Assembly (NCBI GenBank): GCA_017503065.1
Contig: JAFVTT010000055.1
Location: 1 to 11,933 of the forward strand
Length of the DNA stretch: 11,933 nucleotides
Direction: 5' to 3'
Source: Bacteroidaceae bacterium
Lineage (GTDB): Bacteria; Bacteroidota; Bacteroidia; Bacteroidales; Bacteroidaceae
How positions within the stretch are numbered: position 1 is the first letter of the stretch; each line of letters starts with the position of its first letter. Shown in pieces: positions 4,819-11,933 of the stretch. Both the position numbers and the translations under genes were made by a program. The notes under the pieces were generated by a model, which saw only the letters and a program-made list of their open reading frames with translations, was not told where the DNA came from and ran no database searches.

Positions 4819-6723
4819 TTACTTAACTTCTTCGAAGTCAGCATCCTGGATGTCGTCCTTGCCGGACTGCTGGGAACCGGTGTTGCAGTTACCATTGCAA
4901 CCGCCGTTCATGTCGGGACCGGGACCTGCCTGCTGCTGTGCCTGATAGAGCTTGGCGGCAGCGTTCTGGAGTTCGGTCATGGCAGCGTCGATAGCAGGGA
5001 TGTCCTGTGCCTTGTGGGCAGTGCGCATCTTCTCGAGAGCAGCCTCTACCTCGGCCTTGACGTCGGCAGGAATCTTGTCGCCAGAGTCCTTGAGCATGTT
5101 CTCGGTCTGGAAGATCATAGAGTCGGCCTGGTTGAGTTTGTCAATCTTCTCACGCTCCTTCTTGTCAGCATCGGCATTTGCCTCGGCCTCGGCCTTCATG
5201 CGCTCGATCTCCTCCTTAGACAGACCTGAAGATGCGGTGATGGTGATGTGCTGCTCCTTGCCGGTAGCCTTGTCCTTGGCAGAAACATTGAGGATACCGT
5301 TGGCATCGATGTCGAAAGTAACCTCAATCTGAGGAACACCGCGACGTGCAGGAGCAATACCGTCCAGGTTGAACTGGCCTACGCTCTTGTTCTGGCTGGC
5401 CATGGGGCGCTCGCCCTGAAGAACGTGGATGGTAACGGCAGTCTGGTTGTCGGCTGCGGTAGAGAACACCTCGCTCTTCTTGCAGGGGATGGTAGAGTTG
5501 GCATCGATGAGCTTGGTCATAACACCGCCCATGGTTTCGATACCCATAGACAGGGGAGTTACGTCGAGCAGCACGATGTCGCTCTTCTCGCCAGAGAGAG
5601 AAGCACCCTGAATGGCAGCACCGAGAGCCACAACCTCGTCGGGGTTAACGCCCTTTGAAGGCTCCTTGCCGAAGAAGTCGGCAACCATCTTCTGCACTGC
5701 GGGGATACGGGTAGAACCACCCACGAGGATTACCTCGTTAATGTCGCTGTTTGACAGACCTGCATCGCGCATAGCGTTCTGGCAGGGAACCTTACAAGCC
5801 TGGATGAGGCTATCAGCAAGACGTTCGAACTCGCTGCGGCTCAGTGTCTTAACCAAGTGCTTGGGCACACCGCCGTCGGCAGTGATATAGGGGAGGTTGA
5901 TTTCGGTAGATGTTGTGCTTGACAACTCTATCTTAGCCTTCTCGGCAGCCTCCTTGAGGCGCTGCAGTGCCATGGGGTCCTTAGAAAGGTCGATACCCTC
6001 CTCGGCCTTGAAACCGCTTACCAGCCAGTCGATGATAACCTGGTCGAAGTCGTCACCACCCAGGTGGGTGTCACCGTTGGTAGAGAGAACCTCGAACACA
6101 CCGCTACCGAACTCGAGGATGGAGATATCGAAAGTACCGCCACCGAGGTCGAACACGGCAATCTTCATGTCCTTGTCGCCCTTGTCCACACCATAAGCCA
6201 GAGCGGCTGCAGTGGGCTCGTTGACGATACGCTTTACCTCGAGACCTGCAATCTGGCCAGCCTCCTTGGTAGCCTGACGCTGAGAGTCGGAGAAGTAGGC
6301 GGGCACGGTGATAACTGCCTCTGTAACCTCCTGACCGAGATAGTCCTCGGCGGTCTTCTTCATCTTCTGCAGAATCATGGCGCTGATCTCCTGGGGAGTG
6401 TACTGACGGCCGTCGATGTCAACACGGGGAGTGTTGTTGTCGCCCTTAACCACGCTGTAAGGTACGCGACCGATTTCCTTGCTTACCTGGTCGTAGGTCT
6501 CACCCATGAAGCGCTTGATAGAGAAGATGGTCTTCTTGGGGTTGGTGATAGCCTGACGCTTGGCAGGGTCGCCCACCTTGCGCTCGCCACCATCCACGAA
6601 TGCCACGATAGAGGGAGTGGTGCGCTTACCCTCACTGTTGGTGATAACAACGGGCTCGTTGCCCTCGAATACGGATACACAAGAGTTTGTCGTACCCAAG
6701 TCAATTCCAATAATCTTTCCCAT
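4819..6723 (-). CDS. dnaK: Chaperone DnaK (Hsp70)
   Basis: A 634-residue, full-length cytoplasmic Hsp70 that binds exposed hydrophobic peptides in an ATP cycle run with DnaJ and GrpE. The nucleotide-binding domain (1 to about 380) shows [13 protein letters not shown] (6-18), [13 protein letters not shown] (166-178), [12 protein letters not shown] (192-203) and [11 protein letters not shown] (334-344). The linker is [10 protein letters not shown] (383-392), followed by the beta-sandwich substrate domain and a helical lid rich in Ala/Glu/Lys. The disordered tail (about 597-623) carries two cysteines (NGGCNGNCNTG) before the conserved [11 protein letters not shown] end. DnaJ and grpE are not in the window, so the gene is transcribed alone, bounded by a hairpin on each side. 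No CIRCE operator was found upstream. A conserved housekeeping gene. Confidence 0.99.
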   Translation of the reverse strand: MGKIIGIDLGTTNSCVSVFEGNEPVVITNSEGKRTTPSIVAFVDGGERKVGDPAKRQAITNPKKTIFSIKRFMGETYDQVSKEIGRVPYSVVKGDNNTPRVDIDGRQYTPQEISAMILQKMKKTAEDYLGQEVTEAVITVPAYFSDSQRQATKEAGQIAGLEVKRIVNEPTAAALAYGVDKGDKDMKIAVFDLGGGTFDISILEFGSGVFEVLSTNGDTHLGGDDFDQVIIDWLVSGFKAEEGIDLSKDPMALQRLKEAAEKAKIELSSTTSTEINLPYITADGGVPKHLVKTLSRSEFERLADSLIQACKVPCQNAMRDAGLSNSDINEVILVGGSTRIPAVQKMVADFFGKEPSKGVNPDEVVALGAAIQGASLSGEKSDIVLLDVTPLSMGIETMGGVMTKLIDANSTIPCKKSEVFSTAADNQTAVTIHVLQGERPMASQNKSVGQFNLDGIAPARRGVPQIEVTFDIDANGILNVSAKDKATGKEQHITITASSGLSKEEIERMKAEAEANADADKKEREKIDKLNQADSMIFQTENMLKDSGDKIPADVKAEVEAALEKMRTAHKAQDIPAIDAAMTELQNAAAKLYQAQQQAGPGPDMNGGCNGNCNTGSQQSGKDDIQDADFEEVK

Positions 6724-6769
6724 AGTTGTATTTGTTTTTTATTTATTCCTTATTATATATTAACGATGA

Positions 6770-6795
6770 CTTGCGAAGCTTGATGAGCTTGCGAA
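6770..6795. repeat. Paired 8-bp direct repeats upstream of dnaK
   Basis: CTTGCGAA occurs at 6770-6777 and 6788-6795 (TTCGCAAG on the coding strand), 18 bp apart, about 50-70 bp before the dnaK start. This spacing could place two protein sites on nearly the same DNA face. A regulatory role is a guess from position. Confidence 0.35.
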
Positions 6796-6798
6796 TAA

Positions 6799-6832
6799 CG
6801 TTTAATGTTTAATGTTTAATGTTTAACGTTTA
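6799..6832. repeat. Heptamer tandem repeat between recA and dnaK
   Basis: Almost five units of a 7-bp motif: CGTTTAA, then TGTTTAA three times, then CGTTTA. The outer units carry C where the inner ones carry T. It is non-coding, in the upstream region of dnaK. Confidence 0.9.
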
Positions 6833-6851
6833 TCCGTTCGCTATATAATAC

Positions 6852-6885
6852 GCAAGGCCCGTGCCATGGAGTGCACGAGCCTTGC
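6852..6885 (-). terminator. Terminator hairpin downstream of recA
   Basis: Arms GCAAGGCCCGTGC (6852-6864) and GCACGAGCCTTGC (6873-6885) pair over 13 bp with one wobble and an 8-nt loop. On the minus strand a T/A-rich TATTATATAG follows. It begins about 30 bp after the recA stop codon and separates recA from dnaK transcription. Confidence 0.7.
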
Positions 6886-6916
6886 ATTATGCAGTTTATA
6901 TGTCAGTTTGTCAGTC

Positions 6917-7945
6917 TTAATCCTTTTTCTCTGCCAGCTTTTCAGTTACCTTGGCAGTAATTTCCTCCAAAAGTTCGGGATTGTCGCGAACGATGCCCTT
7001 TACCACTTCGGCGCCCTGACCGAGTTTGCTCTCGTTGTAACTGAACCAACTGCCACTTTTCTTGATGATACCCATGTCAACGGCAAGATTGAAGATTTCG
7101 GACACACGGCTGATGCCCTCGCCAAAGATAACCTCAAACTCTGCCTTGCGGAATGGAGGTGCCACTTTGTTCTTCACCACCTTCACCTTGGTGAGATGGC
7201 CGAGGACCTCTTCACCCTCCTTGACGGGAGAGGACTTGCGTATATCCAGACGCACGCTGGCATAGAACTTGAGGGCGTTACCGCCGGTGGTCGTTTCGGG
7301 ATTGCCAAACATCACGCCAATCTTCTCGCGCAACTGGTTGATGAAGATACAGGTGGTGTTTGTCTTGGAGATAGTAGAGGTGAGTTTGCGCAGAGCCTGA
7401 CTCATGAGTCGTGCCTGCAGACCCATCTTGCTCTCGCCCATATCGCCTTCTATCTCGGCCTTGGGAGTAAGGGCTGCCACAGAGTCCACCACAATGATGT
7501 CTACCGCTGCCGAACGGATGAGTTGCTCGGCTATCTCCAGCGCCTGCTCGCCATTGTCGGGCTGAGAGATAAGGAGGTTGTCCACATCCACGCCCAACTT
7601 CTCCGCATAGAAACGGTCGAAGGCATGTTCGGCATCAATGAATGCCGCAATGCCACCCATCTTCTGTGCCTCGGCTATCGCATGGATGGCCAGAGTGGTC
7701 TTGCCCGAACTTTCGGGACCGTAGATTTCTATAATTCTACCCTTGGGATAACCGCCCACGCCAAGAGCATGATCCAAGGTAATGGAACCTGTGGGTATCA
7801 CCTCCAGTTCCTCCACCTTCTGTTCGCCCATTCTCATTATACTGCCCTTGCCGAAGTCTTTCTCTATCTTGCCCAGCGCGGCTTCCAGAGCCTTCAGTTT
7901 CGCGGCTTTCTCGTCCAGTACTACTGGTTGCTTTTCTTTTGCCAT
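6917..7945 (-). CDS. recA: Recombinase RecA
   Basis: A 342-residue, full-length RecA. It forms ATP-dependent filaments on single-stranded DNA, drives homologous pairing and strand exchange, and activates the SOS co-protease function where LexA exists. Walker A is GPESSGKT (76-83) and Walker B is DIIVVD (149-154). DNA-binding loops L1 ([12 protein letters not shown], 164-175) and L2 (around [18 protein letters not shown], 210-227) are intact. The N-terminal oligomerisation helix includes [11 protein letters not shown] (30-40). The ATG at 7945 gives the normal MAKEK start. The gene lies in a 157-bp gap downstream of the saccharopine-dehydrogenase-family gene, with no intervening peroxiredoxin gene (which I recall from Bacteroides in this position). 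It ends in its own hairpin. Confidence 0.99.
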   Translation of the reverse strand: MAKEKQPVVLDEKAAKLKALEAALGKIEKDFGKGSIMRMGEQKVEELEVIPTGSITLDHALGVGGYPKGRIIEIYGPESSGKTTLAIHAIAEAQKMGGIAAFIDAEHAFDRFYAEKLGVDVDNLLISQPDNGEQALEIAEQLIRSAAVDIIVVDSVAALTPKAEIEGDMGESKMGLQARLMSQALRKLTSTISKTNTTCIFINQLREKIGVMFGNPETTTGGNALKFYASVRLDIRKSSPVKEGEEVLGHLTKVKVVKNKVAPPFRKAEFEVIFGEGISRVSEIFNLAVDMGIIKKSGSWFSYNESKLGQGAEVVKGIVRDNPELLEEITAKVTEKLAEKKD

Positions 7946-7950
7946 GTATT

Positions 7951-8025
7951 TATTTGTCCGTAATTGCTTGTTGTAGTGTAGTTTAGAGTCATTTTACCCC
8001 TGCTGAGATTCCGATATTTGTCCGT
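7951..8025. repeat. Two 11-bp direct repeats upstream of recA
   Basis: TATTTGTCCGT occurs at 7951-7961 and 8015-8025, 64 bp apart and perfectly identical (ACGGACAAATA on the recA coding strand). One copy lies within the last 20 bp before the recA start and the other about 70 bp before it. The rest of the 7946-8102 gap shows no gene and no clear TAnnTTTG promoter. Confidence 0.6.
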
Positions 8026-8102
8026 TCACGGGAGAATGTCCACAAATACTCAATTCTAGCGAGGCAGTTTTATGCCCGTCCGCACTCATGGTTAATAGGG
8101 GA

Positions 8103-9338
8103 TTAGAGTTCCAGGTCGCCGTCGTGAATCTCGTGCCAGGGCAGACCGTGCTTGTTCAGTTCGTCCATGAAAGGATCGGGATCGAACTCTTCCACGTTGT
8201 GCACACCGGGCTTGCTCCAGATGCCCTTGAGGAACATCATGGCGCCAATCATGGCCGGAACGCCGGTGGTGTAACTTACACCCTGCATGCCAGTCTCTTC
8301 GTAGGCAGCCTGATGGGAGCAGTTGTTGTAGACGTAGTATGTATGCTCCTGTCCATCCTTGCCTATACCACGGATGCGGCAACCGATGGAAGTCTCTCCG
8401 TCGTAGTTCTGGCCGAGGTCCTGAGGATTGGGCAGAACAGCCTTGAGGAACTGCAGGGGAACAATCTTCACCACCTCTTCGCCTGTGCCGTCGGCCTTGG
8501 GAGCCTTGTACTCCACCTCGTCGATGCGGGCCATGCCGATGTTCTGGATTACGTCCAGATAGTTAAGGTACTGCTGGCCGAAGGTCATCCAGAAGCGTGC
8601 ACGCTTGATGGTGGGGAAGTTGATTACCAAAGACTCTATCTCCTCGTGGTGCAGCAGATAACTCTCCTTGGGACCTATGCCGGGATATGTCAGTGGCTGA
8701 TGAATCTCCATAGGTTCTGTCTCTATGTACTTGCCGTTCTCATAGTACAGACCCTTCTGGGTAATCTCGCGGATATTGATTTCGGGGTTGAAGTTGGTGG
8801 CAAAAGCCTTGTGGTGGTTGCCTGCATTACAGTCCACGATGTCCAGATAGTGCATCTCCTTGAAATGATGCTTGGCGGCATAGGCGGTGTAGATGCTTGT
8901 CACTCCGGGGTCGAAACCGCAACCCAGGATGGCACAGAGTCCGGCCTGCTCGAAGCGCTCGCGATAAGCCCACTGCCATGAGTATTCGAAGTGAGCCTCA
9001 TCCTTGGGCTCATAGTTGGCAGTGTCCAGATAGTTGCAACCGGTCTGCAGACAAGCCTCCATGATGGTGAGGTCCTGATAAGGCAGGGCCAGGTTCATCA
9101 CTATCTCGGGCTTGTACTCGGAGAGCAGGGCAACGAGTTCCTCCACGCTGTCGGCATCCACCTGGGCGGTAGTAACGTTGGTGCCGTATTTCTTATTGAG
9201 CACATCTGCCAGCGCATCGCACTTTGCCTTTGTACGGCTGGCAATCTTTATCTCAGTGAACACATCCTTGTTCTGGCATACCTTGTGAGCGGCAACTGTA
9301 GCAACGCCACCGGCGCCGATAATAAGAACTTTTCCCAT
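8103..9338 (-). CDS. Saccharopine dehydrogenase family: probable carboxynorspermidine/carboxyspermidine dehydrogenase
   Basis: A 411-residue NAD(P)H-dependent enzyme. The Rossmann motif IGAGGVATVAAHK lies at the N-terminus (6-18), with a SRT segment near 34-36 that fits NADP binding. From memory it parallels the Vibrio carboxynorspermidine synthase along its length: AGFDPGV-like GCGFDPGVTSIY, VDCNAGNHHKAFATNF, RARFWMTFGQQYLNY, YTTGVPAMIGAMMF and the NPDPF-like FDPDPFMDEL end. That enzyme reductively condenses aspartate-semialdehyde with a diamine on the route to norspermidine or spermidine. The decarboxylase partner is not in the window. The ATG at 9338 is preferred over one at 9395 because it starts the Rossmann strand and lies about 20 nt after a promoter start site. 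A lysine-pathway saccharopine dehydrogenase is less likely. Confidence 0.85.
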   Translation of the reverse strand: MGKVLIIGAGGVATVAAHKVCQNKDVFTEIKIASRTKAKCDALADVLNKKYGTNVTTAQVDADSVEELVALLSEYKPEIVMNLALPYQDLTIMEACLQTGCNYLDTANYEPKDEAHFEYSWQWAYRERFEQAGLCAILGCGFDPGVTSIYTAYAAKHHFKEMHYLDIVDCNAGNHHKAFATNFNPEINIREITQKGLYYENGKYIETEPMEIHQPLTYPGIGPKESYLLHHEEIESLVINFPTIKRARFWMTFGQQYLNYLDVIQNIGMARIDEVEYKAPKADGTGEEVVKIVPLQFLKAVLPNPQDLGQNYDGETSIGCRIRGIGKDGQEHTYYVYNNCSHQAAYEETGMQGVSYTTGVPAMIGAMMFLKGIWSKPGVHNVEEFDPDPFMDELNKHGLPWHEIHDGDLEL

Positions 9339-9364
9339 ATTGTATTTCTGTTTATTTCCGACTA

Positions 9365-9396
9365 CAAAACTACAAAAAAAAGAGCAAATCCACAAA
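9365..9396 (-). promoter_or_regulatory. Promoter of the polyamine dehydrogenase gene
   Basis: On the minus strand TTTG (9396-9393), a 20-nt spacer with a run of eight T, then TAGTTTTG (9372-9365), a full match to TAnnTTTG. The ATG follows at 9338. This also argues against the upstream start at 9395, which would lie inside the promoter. Confidence 0.6.
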
Positions 9397-9525
9397 GATT
9401 CACCCTCATATTTGCCATAGACAAGGCATAATCACTCCGGAATATACCTGTCTATTATTATATATAATGTATAGCGAGTCTATACGCCTGAACAGACAAT
9501 CATAATTGCGTCCTTGCAAAACGCT

Positions 9526-10041
9526 TCATTCCCCCAGTTCTTCCTGCAGTGTCTCCCACCCTGCCCTATCCTGCCACCACACATACAAGGTCTTGTAGCG
9601 ATGCTCCGGGAGGCGCCTTGTACCCAGGGATATACGTGCGTAGGGCGATGACCATTCGTCCAAGGCCTTCTCGCGACGGTAGTCCCATTTGGAGTATTTG
9701 CGCTTCAGCTGCTTCTTTATCTGCCGGTACTTTAGCATGCGTGCAATCTCGTTTTCCATAAATTCGGAGAAGGAGACGCTTACCTGATGTACAGTATGGC
9801 TCTTTGGGGTGGCATGCACCTCTATGATACATTGCACCCCGTCGAACATACCGGTTAGGGAGGCTGTCGCTTCCGACATAGTCTGCACCTCATAACCTTT
9901 GTCCTCCAGGCTGTCTACAAAGGTTTCAAGGTCGCCCCCAAGTGGAAGGCCGAGGAAGACGGCATGAGACTCGCTTTGAGAATATGCCGGTAACATGTAA
10001 TACAGCGAGATGCATAGGAATAATGTCAATATTCGGTTCAT
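9526..10041 (-). CDS. Small secreted/periplasmic protein of unknown function
   Basis: A 171-residue protein with no function I can assign. Residues 1 to about 21 form a signal peptide: MNR, a hydrophobic stretch ILTLFLCISLYYML, then PAYSQS with a likely signal peptidase I site after AYS. The Cys at position 10 is inside the hydrophobic core, not in a lipobox, so it is probably not a lipoprotein. The mature part begins with FLGLPLGGDLETFVDSLEDKGYEV, a pattern I recall from other short exported Bacteroidales proteins, followed by alternating strands. A very basic segment lies near 100-125 (KYRQIKKQLKRKYSKWDYRR), and the end is Trp-rich (YVWWQDRAGW). It sits alone between a polyamine gene and a fucosidase gene on the same strand. 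Confidence 0.8.
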   Translation of the reverse strand: MNRILTLFLCISLYYMLPAYSQSESHAVFLGLPLGGDLETFVDSLEDKGYEVQTMSEATASLTGMFDGVQCIIEVHATPKSHTVHQVSVSFSEFMENEIARMLKYRQIKKQLKRKYSKWDYRREKALDEWSSPYARISLGTRRLPEHRYKTLYVWWQDRAGWETLQEELGE

Positions 10042-10070
10042 TGCTTATAGTAACAAAAAATCATTCATAC

Positions 10071-10112
10071 CCCTCCGTCGCTATGCGACACCTCCCCTAT
10101 CTCAGGGGAGGA
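10071..10112. repeat. Two-hairpin intergenic palindromic element (REP-like)
   Basis: GTCGC-TAT-GCGAC (10077-10089) is followed directly by CCTCCCCT-ATCTC-AGGGGAGG (10091-10111). The CCTCCGTCGC...CCTCCCCT..AGGGGAGG arrangement resembles short palindromic units I recall scattered between genes in many Bacteroidota genomes. It lies 30 bp upstream of the small secreted protein gene. The rest of the 10042-10249 gap holds only this unit and the terminator at 10180. Confidence 0.6.
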
Positions 10113-10179
10113 AAGCAGCCAAGCAATCCACGGTCCAGTAATGTCTTTCATGCCAGGAGTATGTCTTGTTATCAAAAAC

Positions 10180-10209
10180 ATTCCGTCCGAAGTGCACTTC
10201 GGACGGAAT
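10180..10209 (-). terminator. Intrinsic terminator of the GH95 gene (perfect 30-bp palindrome)
   Basis: The segment is an uninterrupted perfect palindrome with arms ATTCCGTCCGAAGTG and CACTTCGGACGGAAT. Read on the minus strand it is followed by GTTTTTG, giving a strong stem and U-run. It starts 40 bp after the fucosidase stop codon. Confidence 0.85.
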
Positions 10210-10249
10210 AGTTATCTTCGGGGTTCACACCCTTGTTGCAATCATGTCA

Positions 10250-11933
10250 TTACTTGGACACCTTCTTCTGTCCGTTCTGGATATAGACCTGACCGGCAGG
10301 AGTTTCGGGCAGACGGCGGCCACTGAGGTCGTAGATGGAATCCTCACCCTTACCAGTACCTGCAGCTGCTACAGAGGAAATGCCTGTAGTTGTGGTGAAG
10401 TCGATCTCTACTATGTCATCCTTTACGCAAGGAATCTCGGCAATGCCGTTCTCGTCAACAGTGACAGGTACTTCCACTCCATTAACCTTCACGCTTGCCT
10501 CGTCCAATGCCATGGCACCCTTGGCACAACGTACCTTCAGGGGAGCACTGGCATGGCTCTGGATGCGTACAGCCTGACACTTGCCTGCAGACCAGTTGAA
10601 GTCTACGGTAAAGTTGCCGATGGCCTTCATACCCTTCACGTTGCCCTGCTTGTTCCATACGGTGGGTACGGCAGGCATGATGTTGATGTAACCGTGTGCA
10701 CTCTGCATAAGCATCTCGGCAATACCAGAGCATACACCGAAGTTACCGTCAATCTGGAAGGGAGCGTGGCTGTCGAACAGATTGTAGTAGATACCGCCTG
10801 CACCGGCATTTGTACCATAGTCGGTAGAGTGCTTCAGAGCATTCTTGATGATGATGTGTGCGTGGTCGCCATCCTGGGCACGTGCCCACAGGTTAACCTT
10901 CCAACCCATTGACCAACCTGTAGCAGCGTCGCCACGGAGTTTCAGAGAGTTGACTGCAGGAGTGAAGTATTCGCTCTCGGGAGTAATCTGGTCCATGGGG
11001 AAGAGAGCCATCATGTGAGACATGTGGCGGTGGCCCTTGTCTGTACTGATGTCAAACGGACTGTACTTCCACTCGCGGAGCAACTTCTCGCCGGTCTTCA
11101 CACCATTATAGGTTGCACCCCAACTGCCGGTATAGGTCTCTGTATGCAGACCCTTATCGGTCTTTTCGAGGTAGAGGTTCAGTTTAGCAACGTCCTCGGT
11201 GGTAAGACCTGTGTTCTCCACGCCAAGGATACCGATAGCTTCGCTCAGGTTCTGGAACAGATAGTAAATCATCTGCTGGGCATGAGCGGTACCGTCCTCG
11301 GTCTGGTTGTCGTGCTGCTCAGCACTGAACTCGTTTGGAGCAACGAATGTTCCATCGGGATCAAACTTGTATGCAGGAGTATAGTTACGTACACGTTCCT
11401 GTTCGTCCTGTGTGCTGTCGAAACCACGGTCCTCAATCAAGCGGTGGAACCAGAACTGTGCGCAATCCCACATTACGGGGAAGGCCTTGGCCAGGAACTC
11501 CTTGTCCTGAGTGTAACGCCAGTGGGTCCACAGGTGGCTGGTGTACCATACGTTGGCAACGAGATAGTTGTCGCCCCATGTGCTCATGCTATTGTAGAGA
11601 GATGTCTCTGTAAGTACGCTCCAACCATAACCATTGTTATAGCGGGTGCCCACTTCCTTCCAACCGGCACTGTTTGCACCACGAATGATGAAGTTGACGA
11701 AAGGCTTGTGCAGGTCAGAGAGGTTGGTAATCTCTGTGGGCCAGTAGTTCATCTGGATGTTGATGTTGGTGTGGATGTCGGAGTTCCAGGGAGAGTTGGC
11801 ACCGCGATCGTTCCAGATACCCTGCAGGTTGTTGGGGGCAGCAATGGGCTTGCGGTTTGAACTGATAGCCAGGTAACGTCCATAGTGGAAGTACAACTGC
11901 TCCAAGAACAGGTGGTCGTTGGCAGTGCTTGTA
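10250..11933 (-). CDS. Glycoside hydrolase family 95 alpha-L-fucosidase, C-terminal part (5' end beyond the window)
   Basis: About 560 C-terminal residues of a GH95 enzyme. These are inverting 1,2-alpha-L-fucosidases (some members act on alpha-L-galactosides) that take fucose off mucin, milk or plant glycans. The frame is open to the right edge (TANDHLFLEQLYFHYGRYL), so the apparent Met near 11905 is internal. Family marks in order are: YGRYLAISSNR, NNLQGIWND, NINIQMNYWPTEITNLS, TWRYT-like THWRYT, GHRHMSHMMALFPMDQITP, GWSMGWKVNLWARAQDGDHA, and FDSHAPFQIDGNFGVCSGIAEML. The C-terminus is a beta domain followed by a short tail, SIYDLSGRRLPETPAGQVYIQNGQKK, given here in two parts: SIYDLSGRRLPET and PAGQVYIQNGQKK. 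Such tails are frequent on exported Prevotella/Bacteroides proteins. The catalytic domain therefore looks intact in the part seen. No SusC/SusD genes lie downstream. Confidence 0.93.
   Translation of the reverse strand, partial: TSTANDHLFLEQLYFHYGRYLAISSNRKPIAAPNNLQGIWNDRGANSPWNSDIHTNINIQMNYWPTEITNLSDLHKPFVNFIIRGANSAGWKEVGTRYNNGYGWSVLTETSLYNSMSTWGDNYLVANVWYTSHLWTHWRYTQDKEFLAKAFPVMWDCAQFWFHRLIEDRGFDSTQDEQERVRNYTPAYKFDPDGTFVAPNEFSAEQHDNQTEDGTAHAQQMIYYLFQNLSEAIGILGVENTGLTTEDVAKLNLYLEKTDKGLHTETYTGSWGATYNGVKTGEKLLREWKYSPFDISTDKGHRHMSHMMALFPMDQITPESEYFTPAVNSLKLRGDAATGWSMGWKVNLWARAQDGDHAHIIIKNALKHSTDYGTNAGAGGIYYNLFDSHAPFQIDGNFGVCSGIAEMLMQSAHGYINIMPAVPTVWNKQGNVKGMKAIGNFTVDFNWSAGKCQAVRIQSHASAPLKVRCAKGAMALDEASVKVNGVEVPVTVDENGIAEIPCVKDDIVEIDFTTTTGISSVAAAGTGKGEDSIYDLSGRRLPETPAGQVYIQNGQKKVSK

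Noticed and set aside
6064..6783. 239-residue open frame on + opposite dnaK
   Set aside because: Shadow of dnaK produced by its codon bias. It has no family features, and dnaK on the other strand is unambiguous.
6799..6832. Possible CRISPR array
   Set aside because: Units are 7 bp with no spacers; a simple tandem repeat.
6866..7963. 365-residue open frame on + opposite recA
   Set aside because: Antisense shadow covering all of recA and its terminator; no independent promoter or domain.
8088..8981. 297-residue open frame on + opposite the polyamine dehydrogenase
   Set aside because: Antisense shadow; the minus-strand enzyme is full length and recognisable.
9457..9485. AT-rich palindrome ATTATATATAAT and a GTATAG/CTATAC hairpin as terminator of the small secreted protein gene
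   Set aside because: Stems are short and AT-rich with no U-run in the right place; not strong enough to call.
11015..11860. 281-residue open frame on + opposite GH95
   Set aside because: Antisense shadow of a clear GH95 catalytic domain.

Overview
The window reads as chromosome of a Bacteroidales bacterium, most likely Prevotella or a close relative. The DnaK and RecA sequences look like Prevotella/Bacteroides orthologues. Several genes are preceded by the Bacteroidota promoter pattern (TTTG or TTG, about 18-20 nt, TAnnTTTG). The insertion sequence is an IS1380-family element of the kind common in Bacteroides and Prevotella, and a GH95 fucosidase ends in a Bacteroidota-type tail (IYDLSGRRL). 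The assignment rests on recognition by eye, not on a database search.

The window has two halves that converge near 4.7 kb. The left half (1-4666, genes on the + strand) is an accessory region. It opens with a NUDIX hydrolase and a Vsr-type mismatch endonuclease, 17 bp apart and probably one operon. Next is a decayed minus-strand gene resembling a VbhA-type antitoxin (the partner of Fic toxins), with a lost start, an internal TGA and a frameshift. A divergent promoter region follows. It drives a 66-residue Cro/CI-type repressor and then an unusual 431-residue protein. That protein has a DprA-like Rossmann domain, a PD-(D/E)XK nuclease domain and two SANT/Myb-like helix-turn-helix segments flanking the nuclease. 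This repressor-plus-effector pair is the best candidate here for an undescribed defence cassette. An intact IS1380-type element sits 7 bp beyond the effector's stop codon without breaking it, and its right terminal repeat is present twice.

The right half (4667-11933, genes on the - strand) is core chromosome. In transcription order it holds a GH95 alpha-L-fucosidase (its 5' part lies beyond the window), a small secreted protein of unknown function, a saccharopine-dehydrogenase-family enzyme that best fits carboxynorspermidine/carboxyspermidine dehydrogenase, recA and dnaK. Hairpin terminators follow the GH95 gene, recA and dnaK, so these are mostly separate transcription units.

Functionally, the left half is about DNA attack and repair and selfish elements. 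The right half combines recombination, protein folding, polyamine synthesis and host or dietary glycan use. No tRNA, rRNA or CRISPR array was seen.
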